From: Bradyrhizobium sp. 141
GTDB lineage: Bacteria; Pseudomonadota; Alphaproteobacteria; Rhizobiales; Xanthobacteraceae
Length of the DNA: 64,000 bases
Direction of reading: 5' to 3'
NCBI RefSeq assembly: GCF_023074055.1
Contig: NZ_JADPKR010000026.1
Coordinates: forward strand, 1-64,000
The position numbers and the translations under genes are program-made. Position 1 is the stretch's first letter, and each line of letters opens with the position of its first letter. Positions 44,787-53,018 of the stretch are shown here, piece by piece. The notes beneath the pieces are model-generated. The model was given only the letters and a program-made list of their open reading frames with translations. It did not search any database and was not told the DNA's origin.

Positions 44787-45017
44787 CTATCGCTGGCGCG
44801 GGTTGACGTTGAGCTCGAACGGCGCGCCGACCACCCGAACCGGTGTCTGAGCGGTAGCGTCGATCGCCACCCTCTCGGCAGCCGGCTTCTCCGGCGCCGG
44901 CCCAAGAACAGGTTCAAGCACGGGGTCGAACAGCGTCAACGTGCCGGCCACGGCGCCACAGCACAGCGTGACCGCCGCCAGCAGAAACATGTTTCGGTTT
45001 TCTTCCCTGATGCGCAT
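44787..45017 (-). CDS. Small single-pass membrane protein
   Basis: Seventy-six residues from ATG 45017: MRIREENRNMFLLAAVTLCCGAVAGTLTLF contains one membrane helix (about residues 10-30) with an inside-positive start. The rest is a periplasmic Pro/Ala-rich segment. It ends four bases from the convergent small acidic gene. Confidence 0.55.
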   Translation of the reverse strand: MRIREENRNMFLLAAVTLCCGAVAGTLTLFDPVLEPVLGPAPEKPAAERVAIDATAQTPVRVVGAPFELNVNPRQR

Positions 45018-45210
45018 GGGTCGAGAACGGCTGAGGTACGCCTTTGGTTCCGATCCGGCCCTATATTCGGGCCGCCGATGCCGTCTATGGCGCCAGCAGA
45101 AATACCATTGCGATGGCAAACAGCACGGCCGTCGTCACGACGGCCGTAACCGCACCGGCGGCGATCCTGTATAGTGCGCCCGCGCCGGAATTCGACTCGC
45201 GTCCCGCCCG

Positions 45211-45924
45211 ATGATCACCAACCGTCCACCCGTGCTCGCTCACGAACGTTTCCTCGCCGACCGCGACAATTTCGCGGGCCTCGATCTCGCTGCGCGGTTC
45301 GAGCGGATCGAGCGGACGAACCTTTGGGGCGCTGCCAGCTCGGTGTCGGGCCTCGGCTCGGAGGAGACTGCCACGGCCGCGATCCGGGAGGCGCTTCCGG
45401 CGTTGCTGCAACGGCTCGGCGCGCGCTCGCTGCTCGATGCGCCCTGCGGCGATGCGGGCTGGATCGGACGCATCAAGCTCGATCTCGACTACATCGGCAT
45501 CGACATCGTGCCGTCGCTGATCGAGGCCAACAACCGGCGTGTGGCGGGCGGCGAATTGGCCGGCCGATTCCTGGTTGCCGATATCACGCGCGATGCACTG
45601 CCGCGTGCCGATCTGATCCTGTGCCGGGACTGCCTGGTGCATCTGAGTTTTCAGAACATCGCCCGCGTCACCGCGCGCTTTCGCGAGAGCGGCGCGCAAT
45701 TCCTGCTCGTCACGACGTTTCCGCAGTGGGAGGACAACCGCGATTGCGAGGATGGCGACTGGCGCGCGCTCAACATGACGAAGGCGCCGTTCAATTGGCC
45801 GGCGCCGCGCGGGTTGATCGACGAGCGCTGCGAGGAGGGCGACGGCGGCTGGCGCGACAAGAGCCTCGGGCTGTGGCGGCTGGACGAATTGCCGGATCGC
45901 GCCCGCACAGCCACCGACGTGTGA
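45211..45924 (+). CDS. Class I SAM-dependent methyltransferase
   Basis: A 237-residue enzyme. SLLDAPCGDAGWIG is motif I with the SAM-binding loop, YIGIDIVPSLIE contains the acidic residue contacting the ribose, and LILCRDCLVHLSF is motif IV. The long loop QWEDNRDCEDGDWRALNMTKAPFNWP is typical of a small sugar/lipid-like methyltransferase family often found in rhizobia. The acceptor is unknown. RBS weak; start ATG MITNRPPV. Confidence 0.85.
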   Translation: MITNRPPVLAHERFLADRDNFAGLDLAARFERIERTNLWGAASSVSGLGSEETATAAIREALPALLQRLGARSLLDAPCGDAGWIGRIKLDLDYIGIDIVPSLIEANNRRVAGGELAGRFLVADITRDALPRADLILCRDCLVHLSFQNIARVTARFRESGAQFLLVTTFPQWEDNRDCEDGDWRALNMTKAPFNWPAPRGLIDERCEEGDGGWRDKSLGLWRLDELPDRARTATDV

Positions 45925-46023
45925 CAGAAGCGGGCGCAAGGTCTATTGCGTCCGCGATCGCCCCGGCGATAGACTTTGGGTTGTGTCGTGATCCCGTATC
46001 GCGGTGACCTGCCGGAGCCCACC

Positions 46024-47856
46024 ATGCGAGCACGTGCTGTCTTCGCCGCGATGTTGGCCTGGTGCAGCGCGCCGGCACTGGCCCAGCAGGACGGCGCCGC
46101 GCTCTACACCACGCATTGCGCCCAGTGCCACGATGGCGATGCCCAGAGCCGTGTACCGGGCCGCGGCGCCATGCAGGCGATGTCGTTCGATCACGTGCTG
46201 ACAGCGCTGACCTCGGGCAGCATGGCGGCCATGGCGAAAGACCGCAGCGACGCGGAACGCCGCGCGATAGCTTCCTTCGTCACCGGCAGGATAGCGACGG
46301 GCGGAATTGCAGCCGACGCGGACGGCCGCTGCGCGCAGCAGGTGAGCAGCTTTCCGCAAGCCCTCGACGGTCCGCGCTGGAACGGATGGGGCGTTGATGC
46401 CGGCAACAGCCGCTTCCAGCCAGCCGACATGGCGGGGCTGACCTCGGAACAGGTGCCGCGCCTGCGGCTGAAATGGGCCTATGCCTTTCCCGGCGCCTCG
46501 GTATCCTTTGCGCCGCCGACCATCGTCGGCGGCATGTTGTTCGTCGGCGGCACCGACCGCAAGGTGCGCGCGCTCGACGCGCGAAGCGGCTGCACGCTGT
46601 GGACGTTGGCGCTTGATGCGGCGGTGCGCGCCGCGATCAGCTTTGCACAGCTTCCGGGCTCCGATCAGTTCGCAATCTTCTTCGGAGATTTGCGCGCCAA
46701 CGCCTATGCCGTGAACGCGCTGACCGGCGCGCTGATCTGGAAGACGAAGGTGGAGGAGCATGCGGCCGCGCGCATCACCGGCGCGCCGACGCTGCATTCC
46801 GGCGTACTCTACGTGCCAGTATCCTCGATCGAGGAGGCCGCCGGCTCGCAAGCCTCTTACGAATGCTGCACCTTCCGCGGCAGCGTGGTGGCGCTGGACG
46901 CCGCCACTGGCAAGACGATCTGGCAGGCGTATACGATTCCGGAAGTGCCGCATCCGACCGGCAAGAATGCCATGGGCACGCAGCTCTTCGGTCCGTCCGG
47001 CGCCGCGATCTGGTCGGCGCCGACGATCGATGCGAAGCGCAATGCCGTCTATGTGGCGACGAGCAATTCCTACTCGAACCCGCCGGCCGCGACGGCCGAT
47101 GCGATCCTCGCTTTCGAGCTTGCGACCGGAAAGCTGCTCTGGAAGCAGCAGGCCACGCCCAAGGACGCCTTTGTCGTTGCCTGCTTCACTGCAGACAAGA
47201 CCAATTGTCCTGATGACCACGGGCCCGATCACGATTTCGGCCAGTCGCCGATCCTCGTATCCCTGCATGACGGCAGGCGCGTGCTCGCCATCGCGCAGAA
47301 ATCCGGCGTCGTGCACGCATTCGATCCCGACGATGGCGGCAAGATCCTGTGGCAGACGCGGATCGGGAAGGGCGGTCCGCTCGGCGGCAGCGAGTGGGGC
47401 TCGGCCGCCGACGCGGAGCGCATCTATGTCGCCAACTCCGACGTGCGCTTTACGCGCGACGGCACGCGGCAACTCGATTCCACACAAGGTGGCGGACTGT
47501 TCGGCCTCGATCTCGCCAGCGGGAAGATTGCGATGGAAGTGCCGCCGGTCGCCTGCGGCGATCGTCCTCAATGCAGCCCCGCGCTCTCGGCGGCGGTGAG
47601 CCTGATCCCGGGCGTCGTGTTCACCGGCAGCGTCAGCGGCTTCCTGCGCGCCTACGCCACGGACGGAAAGCTCTTGTGGGAGTTCGACACCGCGCGGGAT
47701 TTCAAGGCCGTGAACGGCATCCCCGGCCATGGCGGCGCGATCGATGGTCCCGGCCCGGTTATCGCCGGCGGCATGCTCTACACCAATGCCGGCTACGGCC
47801 AATGGAGCGGCGTCGCCGGCAACGTGCTGCTGGCGTTCGAAGTGGGAACGGAGTGA
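46024..47856 (+). CDS. Cytochrome c-PQQ propeller dehydrogenase (polyvinyl-alcohol-dehydrogenase-like)
   Basis: A 610-residue exported protein from ATG 46024 with a signal peptide ending SAPALAQ. Residues about 22-95 form a cytochrome c domain with a single CAQCH haem site, and the rest is a quinoprotein-type eight-bladed propeller with repeated W/AxDaxTGk-IW blades, for example VALDAATGKTIWQAY and AFELATGKLLWKQQ. The vicinal Cys pair in SYECCTFRG is a possible ring disulfide near PQQ. The N-terminal haem plus propeller order is that of PVA dehydrogenases rather than of typical quinohaemoproteins. It oxidises an alcohol in the periplasm. Confidence 0.85.
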   Translation: MRARAVFAAMLAWCSAPALAQQDGAALYTTHCAQCHDGDAQSRVPGRGAMQAMSFDHVLTALTSGSMAAMAKDRSDAERRAIASFVTGRIATGGIAADADGRCAQQVSSFPQALDGPRWNGWGVDAGNSRFQPADMAGLTSEQVPRLRLKWAYAFPGASVSFAPPTIVGGMLFVGGTDRKVRALDARSGCTLWTLALDAAVRAAISFAQLPGSDQFAIFFGDLRANAYAVNALTGALIWKTKVEEHAAARITGAPTLHSGVLYVPVSSIEEAAGSQASYECCTFRGSVVALDAATGKTIWQAYTIPEVPHPTGKNAMGTQLFGPSGAAIWSAPTIDAKRNAVYVATSNSYSNPPAATADAILAFELATGKLLWKQQATPKDAFVVACFTADKTNCPDDHGPDHDFGQSPILVSLHDGRRVLAIAQKSGVVHAFDPDDGGKILWQTRIGKGGPLGGSEWGSAADAERIYVANSDVRFTRDGTRQLDSTQGGGLFGLDLASGKIAMEVPPVACGDRPQCSPALSAAVSLIPGVVFTGSVSGFLRAYATDGKLLWEFDTARDFKAVNGIPGHGGAIDGPGPVIAGGMLYTNAGYGQWSGVAGNVLLAFEVGTE

Positions 47857-47860
47857 GGCC

Positions 47861-48028
47861 GTGTCCCGGACGCGCTGCAACGCTCATAAGCGCGTTCACG
47901 CGCGTCTTCGACCCTATACGTTGCTGCGCTGAGCCGGGACCCAGAAGGCGGTACGGAAGAATGCGGCGCGATGGGCCCCGGCTCTGCAGCGCATTGCCGA
48001 AGGGGCGCTGCACTGCGTCCGGGGCACG
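47861..48028. repeat. Dispersed repeat family B, copy 4
   Basis: GTGTCCCGGACGCGCTGCAA at the left and CTGCGTCCGGGGCACGG at the right, with interior GAGCCGGGACCC and GGGCCCCGGCTCTGCAGCGC. This copy carries an extra 35-base insert with TCATAAGCGCGTTCACGCGC, itself a small hairpin, near its left end. Confidence 0.75.
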
Positions 48029-48075
48029 GGCCGCCTTCTCACTTCGCATTCGCCAACGAGGGGAGAGCAAGTTCG

Positions 48076-48492
48076 ATGATCGATGCCAGATGCAGTTGCG
48101 GTGCTCTTGCGCTGTCGCTTCCGGGACCATCGCGGCTCGTCGTCGCCTGTCATTGCCTCGACTGTCAGCGACGAACCGGCGCGCCGTTCGGCGTCGGTGC
48201 CTTCTATCCGGTTGAGGCCGTTACGATCTCAGGGACGCCGAAGCAGTACGTTCGAACAGCCGCGAGCGGCGGCAAGGTCCGCAGCTATTTTTGTCCCGAC
48301 TGCGGCTCGACGGTCTATTGGCAGGCGGACAATCTGCCTGCGATGATCGGCGTTGCCGTTGGCGCGATCGCGACTCCGGACTTTCCGGCGCCGATCAGAT
48401 CGGTGTTCGAACAGTCGAAGCATGACTGGGTGGAGATATCAGGCGCCGAGCACTTCCAGCAAAGCAGCGCGCCGAAGAAGAATTCGAGCTGA
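48076..48492 (+). CDS. GFA family (glutathione-dependent formaldehyde-activating-type) protein
   Basis: A 138-residue protein from ATG 48076. Zinc-site patterns are complete: CSCGAL at the start, CHCLDCQRRTG next, and CPDCGSTVYW in the second half. The family was named for formaldehyde-glutathione adduct formation, but most members are of unknown function; the nickname CENP-V domain is also used. It lies on the same strand as the preceding dehydrogenase, separated by a repeat. Confidence 0.9.
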   Translation: MIDARCSCGALALSLPGPSRLVVACHCLDCQRRTGAPFGVGAFYPVEAVTISGTPKQYVRTAASGGKVRSYFCPDCGSTVYWQADNLPAMIGVAVGAIATPDFPAPIRSVFEQSKHDWVEISGAEHFQQSSAPKKNSS

Positions 48493-48505
48493 GCGCGTCA
48501 GAAGC

Positions 48506-48580
48506 TGGTGCCGGCTGAGGGGATTGAACCCCCGACCTTCGGTTTACAAAACCGCTGCTCTACCGCTGAGCTAAGCCGGC
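48506..48580 (-). tRNA. tRNA-Thr (anticodon TGT)
   Basis: Reading the minus strand from 48580: acceptor GCCGGCT, D arm with TAGCTCAGCGGTAGAGCA, anticodon loop TTTGTAA with TGT, T arm with GGGTTCAATCCCC, closing AGCCGGC, then A and an encoded CCA (48508-48506). All four stems pair. It reads ACA threonine codons. It lies between the GFA gene and a secreted-protein gene, both of which keep clear of it. Confidence 0.96.
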
Positions 48581-48743
48581 GACGCCTAGAGACGGGCAGG
48601 GCCCGGCAGTGCCGGGGCTGTCTGCCCGTGCGCGCCGCAATACCAGACTTGATCGGAAAGTGCCAGAACCCGGGCTTCCCGCCGCAAGACATGAATCAGG
48701 CGGCCCTAAGGCCGCCTGACGTGTCACGGGTTGATGATGCACC

Positions 48744-49220
48744 TTACTGGCAGATGTGCCGGCGGCCGTCTGCGCCCTTGAACCAGGTGCCGGGCGTACA
48801 GACGAACCCGTTACGCTCAGCGTAACTGCGGGTGTCCCAGCCGCGATTGTCCCAACCGCGGTTGTCCCATGAATTGTCGTAGGCGTAGGAATTGTCCCAG
48901 GCGCGGAACGGCGCGGAGGCAATCGCGCCGGCGGTGCCGATAGCGGCGCCGGCTACGCCGGCCGCGACGTCGGTCGGCCAGAAGCCGGTGCGGCTCCTGT
49001 TCCAGTCGTTATTCCAATCGCCATTGGTCTGGCGATAGGACGCGCGGCGATGGCGATAGCCGCTATCGGTGTATGGGTTTCCTGGGCCGAGGTTCTGGCA
49101 GTTGGCGTTGGGGAATTGCGCGGAGCAGCGGCCGGGATTGGTGACGACCGCCTGCGCCATGGCAGAGCCAGCCAGCATGGTCGCCGCAATCGCCGTGGCT
49201 CCGAGAAGCTTGATGTTCAT
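48744..49220 (-). CDS. Exported hypothetical protein with WDNRG repeats
   Basis: A 158-residue protein with a signal peptide (MNIKLLGATAIAATMLAGSAMA). The mature part has CSAQFPNANCQN, a Gly/Ala hydrophobic segment (GVAGAAIGTAGAIA), then aromatic-rich DNSYAYDNSWDNRGWDNRGW tandem units and a Cys pair FVCTPG...HICQ. It resembles envelope proteins with glycine-zipper segments. No enzyme motif. Confidence 0.75.
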   Translation of the reverse strand: MNIKLLGATAIAATMLAGSAMAQAVVTNPGRCSAQFPNANCQNLGPGNPYTDSGYRHRRASYRQTNGDWNNDWNRSRTGFWPTDVAAGVAGAAIGTAGAIASAPFRAWDNSYAYDNSWDNRGWDNRGWDTRSYAERNGFVCTPGTWFKGADGRRHICQ

Positions 49221-49502
49221 GGTTGTTGGCTCCCATTTTGTTGACGGGGGCTAAATGCCGAAGGCGCCCGACGTTCCGGTGAAACCGTTGGATTTTCGCC
49301 AGCGAATGGTCAAACGGATGTGAGCGCGCGGCGCGGTTCCTCCGGCGGCGCAATGCGCCGTTAACGCTTTGCTAGCTCGCTTTGCAGCATTTGAGCGGCG
49401 CGCAATCCCTACACATTAGGCTTACCGGAAGTTGGTGAGCGGGCCTTAACCCTCTGTGTGCGGCGATCGGTTAGGTTGCCGCCGGATAACCGGGGTCCCC
49501 TC

Positions 49503-49985
49503 ATGCGTGCTGTGGCGCTCGCCGCCTTTCTGATCGGACTGCCTGCGACGGCATTTGCCGGCGGCTTCGATGTCGTCGTTCCCGGCCGTCCCGGCGTGCC
49601 GATCATCATCAACAACATCGACGCGTCCTATGCCGTCGTCGAGGGTGTCTGGGGCTTGGGCAAGAACCAGCAAGTGCAGCCCACGATCTATGGCGGGCGC
49701 TATGTCGCCGAGCGGCAGCCCGAAGACGTCGGCCATTATTATCCGACGCTGGGCCTCCGGCCCGGCTACGGCCGGCTCGAGGTCGAGCCGCCCGCGAACC
49801 GCAAATTGCCGAAGCCGGCCGAGAGCTATCACCAGAGCTGGGGCGCGCAATCGGCGCCGCTGCCGCCGCAGATGGATGTGCCAGTCGATCCGCCGCCGGT
49901 GATCTTCGCCCCTGAGATCAACAATCGTCCGCGGCCACTGCGACCGCGGCCGCACACAGAGATACCCGGCAGGCCGCCGGGTTAA
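49503..49985 (+). CDS. Exported hypothetical protein
   Basis: A 160-residue protein from ATG 49503 with signal peptide MRAVALAAFLIGLPATAFAG. The mature region contains VVVPGRPGVPIIINNIDASY, a segment rich in strand-like residues, and ends in a Pro-rich tail (PPPVIFAPEINNRPRPLRPR). I do not know the family. It is followed 43 bases later by another exported protein on the same strand; both may share a transcript. Confidence 0.72.
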   Translation: MRAVALAAFLIGLPATAFAGGFDVVVPGRPGVPIIINNIDASYAVVEGVWGLGKNQQVQPTIYGGRYVAERQPEDVGHYYPTLGLRPGYGRLEVEPPANRKLPKPAESYHQSWGAQSAPLPPQMDVPVDPPPVIFAPEINNRPRPLRPRPHTEIPGRPPG

Positions 49986-50028
49986 GAAACGTCAAAATCC
50001 AACAAACGGAATTCAACAGGAGAGAGTA

Positions 50029-50514
50029 ATGCGTCAGATGATTTCGGGACTGGTCGCGGCGGCTGCCGTGATGTTCGCCGCGACCGCGCCGGCCGCGGCC
50101 TGCGGCTTCAACCCATGCCAGCCGGTTGCGCCGGTCTATTCCGGCTGCAACACCGGTTGCGGCGGCTACGGTTATGGTGCCGGCTATGGCGCCTATGAGC
50201 GTCTCGCCGAGCCGACCACGCAGTATTATTACGTCAACCAGGGCCCGACCTACACCGGCCCGGGCGCCTTCGCACCGTATCCGACCTATCGTGAAGACGC
50301 GGTCGTCGCGCCCGCCAATTACGGTTATGGCTATCGCGCCGCCGTGGCTCCCTATCACCGCCCGCACTACCGTCCGTACCGCTACGGCTACGGCCCGCGC
50401 TACGGCTATCTGCCGCGCGTGAACTACGGCCATGGTCCGCGCTACGGCTACGCCCACCGCCACGCGCCGATGCCGTACTACGGTGGCCACCGCGTGCTGC
50501 GCCGCTATTACTGA
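50029..50514 (+). CDS. Exported Tyr/Gly-rich protein
   Basis: A 161-residue protein with signal MRQMISGLVAAAAVMFAATAPAAA. Mature part: four early Cys (CGFNPCQ, GCNTGCGG), then over half the residues are Tyr, Gly, Arg or His in repeats such as YGYGPRYGYLPRVNYGHGPRYGY. Compositionally similar to rhizobial surface or structural proteins. RBS is ACAGGAGAGAG, very strong, and a strong terminator follows, suggesting high expression. Confidence 0.8.
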   Translation: MRQMISGLVAAAAVMFAATAPAAACGFNPCQPVAPVYSGCNTGCGGYGYGAGYGAYERLAEPTTQYYYVNQGPTYTGPGAFAPYPTYREDAVVAPANYGYGYRAAVAPYHRPHYRPYRYGYGPRYGYLPRVNYGHGPRYGYAHRHAPMPYYGGHRVLRRYY

Positions 50515-50537
50515 TCTCTGATCGGTTGAGTTACGGG

Positions 50538-50576
50538 ACGCCCGTCCGCGCGATGCGGACGGGCGTTTTGTTTTTG
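50538..50576 (+). terminator. Strong intrinsic terminator
   Basis: Perfect 12-bp stem ACGCCCGTCCGC / GCGGACGGGCGT, 5-base loop (GCGAT), then TTTGTTTTTG. It ends the Tyr-rich protein gene; rlmB converges on it from the other strand. Confidence 0.93.
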
Positions 50577-50592
50577 ATGTGACGCGAAGCCG

Positions 50593-51423
50593 CTATCGCT
50601 TCATCAGCCCCAGCCGGCTCGCGCCGACATAGAGCGAGAGCACGGCGGCGTTCGACACGTTGAGGCTCTTGATTTCGCCGGGCATGTCGAGCCGCGCCAC
50701 GACGCTGCAGGTGTCGCGGGTCAATTGCCTCAGGCCCTTGCCTTCGGCGCCGAGCACGAGCGCGAGCGGCTCGCGCAGTGCGACGTCCGAGAGGTCCTCG
50801 CTGCCTTCGCTGTCGAGGCCGACGGTCTGGAAGCCGAGGTCGTTCAGCGTGGTCAGCGCGCGAGCGAGGTTTTGCACGGTCACCATCGGCACCAGCTCCA
50901 GCGCGCCGGAGGCAGCCTTTGCGAGCACGCCGGTCGCTTCCGGACTATGGCGCGCGGTGGTGACGATCGCCTTGACCGCGAAGGCGGCCGCCGAGCGCAG
51001 GATGGCGCCGACATTGTGGGGATCGGTGATCTGGTCGAGCACCAGCACCATGCCTTCCTGGGACAAGGTCTCAATATCAGGCGAGGGCAGGGCATCGGCC
51101 TCGGCGAGCAGGCCCTGGTGCACGGCATCGGGCGACAGCAGGCGGTCGATCTCCTGGGGCCGGACGATCTCGGGGGTGACGCGGGTTTCGATATTTTCGT
51201 CCGCAAGCCGATTTGCGGCGTTCTCGGTCAGCGTCAGCTTGCGGATCCGTCGCTCCGGATTGGCCAGCGCCATGGTGACGGTGTGCCAGCCATAGAGGAT
51301 GACCGGTCCGTCGGGGTCCGAATCACGGTCGCGCCAGGCCGGCCGGCCGGCCGATTTCCCGGGCCTGTTGAAGGGCTTAGCCCCGCCGCGGGGACCCCTG
51401 GGGGTGAATTTTCGATCCTTCAT
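50593..51423 (-). CDS. rlmB: 23S rRNA 2'-O-methyltransferase, TrmH/SpoU family
   Basis: A 276-residue SPOUT methyltransferase. ATG 51423 gives a basic, disordered N-tail, then the substrate-binding domain (YGWHTVTMALANPERRIRKL), then the knotted catalytic domain with motif 1 DQITDPHNVGAILRSAAAF, motif 2 LVLGAEGKGLR and motif 3 IKSLNVSNAAVLSLY, where the Asn/Arg residues bind SAM. It most closely resembles RlmB, methylating the 2'-OH of G2251 in 23S rRNA. A longer frame to 51459 has no better start signal. Confidence 0.92.
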   Translation of the reverse strand: MKDRKFTPRGPRGGAKPFNRPGKSAGRPAWRDRDSDPDGPVILYGWHTVTMALANPERRIRKLTLTENAANRLADENIETRVTPEIVRPQEIDRLLSPDAVHQGLLAEADALPSPDIETLSQEGMVLVLDQITDPHNVGAILRSAAAFAVKAIVTTARHSPEATGVLAKAASGALELVPMVTVQNLARALTTLNDLGFQTVGLDSEGSEDLSDVALREPLALVLGAEGKGLRQLTRDTCSVVARLDMPGEIKSLNVSNAAVLSLYVGASRLGLMKR

Positions 51424-51629
51424 GGGCTCGCTTGTGTCACGGGTCCCGGAATATGGCAATTTGGGTGGCTTCCGAGGCGATTTTAGCTGTTCGCCTCGGT
51501 TGACTTTGCCCCACCGCTTCGCCCATAAACGCGCCCGGTCGCGCCCCCATCCGGGCTGTCGCGGCCTTCACGTTCCATGGCCGTCTTCGGTCGCCGGCAA
51601 GGTCCGGCCCGATTGTGCTGCCGTCGAGC

Positions 51630-51715
51630 GGGGGAGTGTCCCGAGTGGCAAAGGGAGCTGACTGTAAATCAGCCGCCTCATGGCTTCGCAGGTTCGAGTC
51701 CTGCCTCCCCCACCA
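51630..51715 (+). tRNA. tRNA-Tyr (anticodon GTA)
   Basis: Acceptor GGGGGAG...CTCCCCC with encoded ACCA, D arm CCCGAGTGGCAAAGGG, anticodon arm CTGACTGTAAATCAG with GTA, a long class II variable arm (CCGCCTCATGGCTTCGCAG) and T arm GGTTCGAGTCC. All stems pair. It reads UAC/UAU. The tRNA is immediately followed by a large inverted repeat beginning at its last base. Confidence 0.96.
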
Positions 51716-51788
51716 GCCTTCGCTCGCTTCGCGAGCTACGGCTAGGCAAGCCAGCACAAATGCTAGTGGCGCGAAGTGAGCGAAGGCT
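51715..51788. repeat. Inverted repeat adjoining tRNA-Tyr
   Basis: The 19-base arm AGCCTTCGCTCGCTTCGCG (51715-51733) matches its inverse at 51770-51788 with one G-T wobble. It starts at the last A of the tRNA CCA end. It could serve as a terminator or tRNA-processing structure; there are no integrase genes to suggest an attachment site. Confidence 0.75.
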
Positions 51789-51836
51789 GTCACGCTGTAG
51801 CCCGCAGGGCGTAGGCGGACCGGCTCTAAACGCATC

Positions 51837-52868
51837 TCACCCCATCATCTCCCTGACCATCGGCACCACCTTCCGCCCATAAAGCTCGATGCTCTTCATC
51901 ATCTTCTCGTGCGGCAGGGGACCCGCCGAATACTTCAACTGAAACCGCGCAATACCGAGCGCTTTCGCGGTCTTCGCGATCTTGCGTGCGACCGTCTCCG
52001 GCGCGCCGACATAGAGCGAACCGTGCTCGGCTTCGCTGACGAATTCGTCGCGCCCCATCGGCGGCCAGCCGCGCTCCTTGCCGATGCGGTCGCGCATCGC
52101 CTTGTAGTCGGGCCATAGCTGCTCGCGCGCCTCTTCATCCGTCTCGGCGACATAGCCGGGCGAGTGCACGCCGATCGGCTGCGCAGGTCGGCCGAACTCC
52201 CTAGAGGCGCGGTGATAGAGCTCGACGAAGGGCGCAAAGCGCGCGGGATCGCCGCCGATGATCGCGAGCATCAGGGGCAAGTCGTAATGCGCGGCGCGCA
52301 CCACCGATTGCGGGCTGCCGCCGACGCCGATCCAGGTTTTAAGCCGGCCGTTCTCGACCGGCGGATAGACCAGCTGGTCCCGCAGCGGCGGACGCAGCTT
52401 GCCTTCCCAGGTCACCGGCTGCTGCGACAAGAGTGCCGTGAACAGATCGAGCTTCTCCTCGAACAGCTCTTCGTATTTGCGCAGGTCGAAGCCGAACAGC
52501 GGAAAGGATTCGGTGAACGAGCCGCGGCCGAGGATCACCTCGGCGCGTCCGTTCGACAGCGCATCCAGCGTGGCAAAGCGCTGGAACACGCGGATCGGAT
52601 CGTCCGAGCTCAGCACCGTCACGGCCGAGCCGAGATGGATGCGCTTGGTGCGCGATGCGATCGCGGCGAGCACGGTCTCGGGCGAGGAGATCGCGAAATC
52701 AGATCGGTGATGCTCGCCGAGGCCGATGAAGTCGAGGCCGAGCTCGTCGGCGAGCACGGCTTCGTCGACGACGTTGCGGATCACCTGCGCGTGGCGAAGC
52801 ATGGCGCCTGAAGCGTCCTTGGTGACGTCGCCAAAGGTATCCAGTCCGAATTCGAGCGGTGCGGTCAT
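51837..52868 (-). CDS. LLM class flavin-dependent oxidoreductase
   Basis: A 343-residue luciferase-like monooxygenase. Features: ELGLDFIGLGEHHRSDF (flavin-side loop), GSAVTVLSSDDPIRVFQRFATLDALSNGRAEVILGRGSF (TIM barrel with conserved Asp/Arg), and the GVGGSPQSVVRAAHYDLPLM segment. It uses FMNH2 and oxygen to attack an unknown small molecule. The start is the ATG of MTAPLEFGLDTFGD. The gene faces the LysR gene tail-to-head with 150 bases between. Confidence 0.93.
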   Translation of the reverse strand: MTAPLEFGLDTFGDVTKDASGAMLRHAQVIRNVVDEAVLADELGLDFIGLGEHHRSDFAISSPETVLAAIASRTKRIHLGSAVTVLSSDDPIRVFQRFATLDALSNGRAEVILGRGSFTESFPLFGFDLRKYEELFEEKLDLFTALLSQQPVTWEGKLRPPLRDQLVYPPVENGRLKTWIGVGGSPQSVVRAAHYDLPLMLAIIGGDPARFAPFVELYHRASREFGRPAQPIGVHSPGYVAETDEEAREQLWPDYKAMRDRIGKERGWPPMGRDEFVSEAEHGSLYVGAPETVARKIAKTAKALGIARFQLKYSAGPLPHEKMMKSIELYGRKVVPMVREMMG

Positions 52869-53018
52869 TGATCAGGTCTTCTGGGCGCCGCTGGCGCCTG
52901 TCGCTGTGGGAAGGGATCGTTTTGCGGTGGAGCTAGGCCGTGCCGGCCGATGCAACAATGCTGCTTCGAGAAACGCACCGTTTCCTTTTTGGATCGCGTC
53001 AGGCTCGCGCCCGCGAGT

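Noticed and set aside
45085..45210. Hydrophobic frame on the minus strand ending AVLFAIAMVFLLAP
   Set aside because: It looks like a membrane helix but has no start codon except a GTG inside the methyltransferase gene.
51715..51788. Phage or island attachment site at tRNA-Tyr
   Set aside because: No integrase, no direct repeat of the tRNA 3' end elsewhere in the window, and flanking genes are ordinary core genes.
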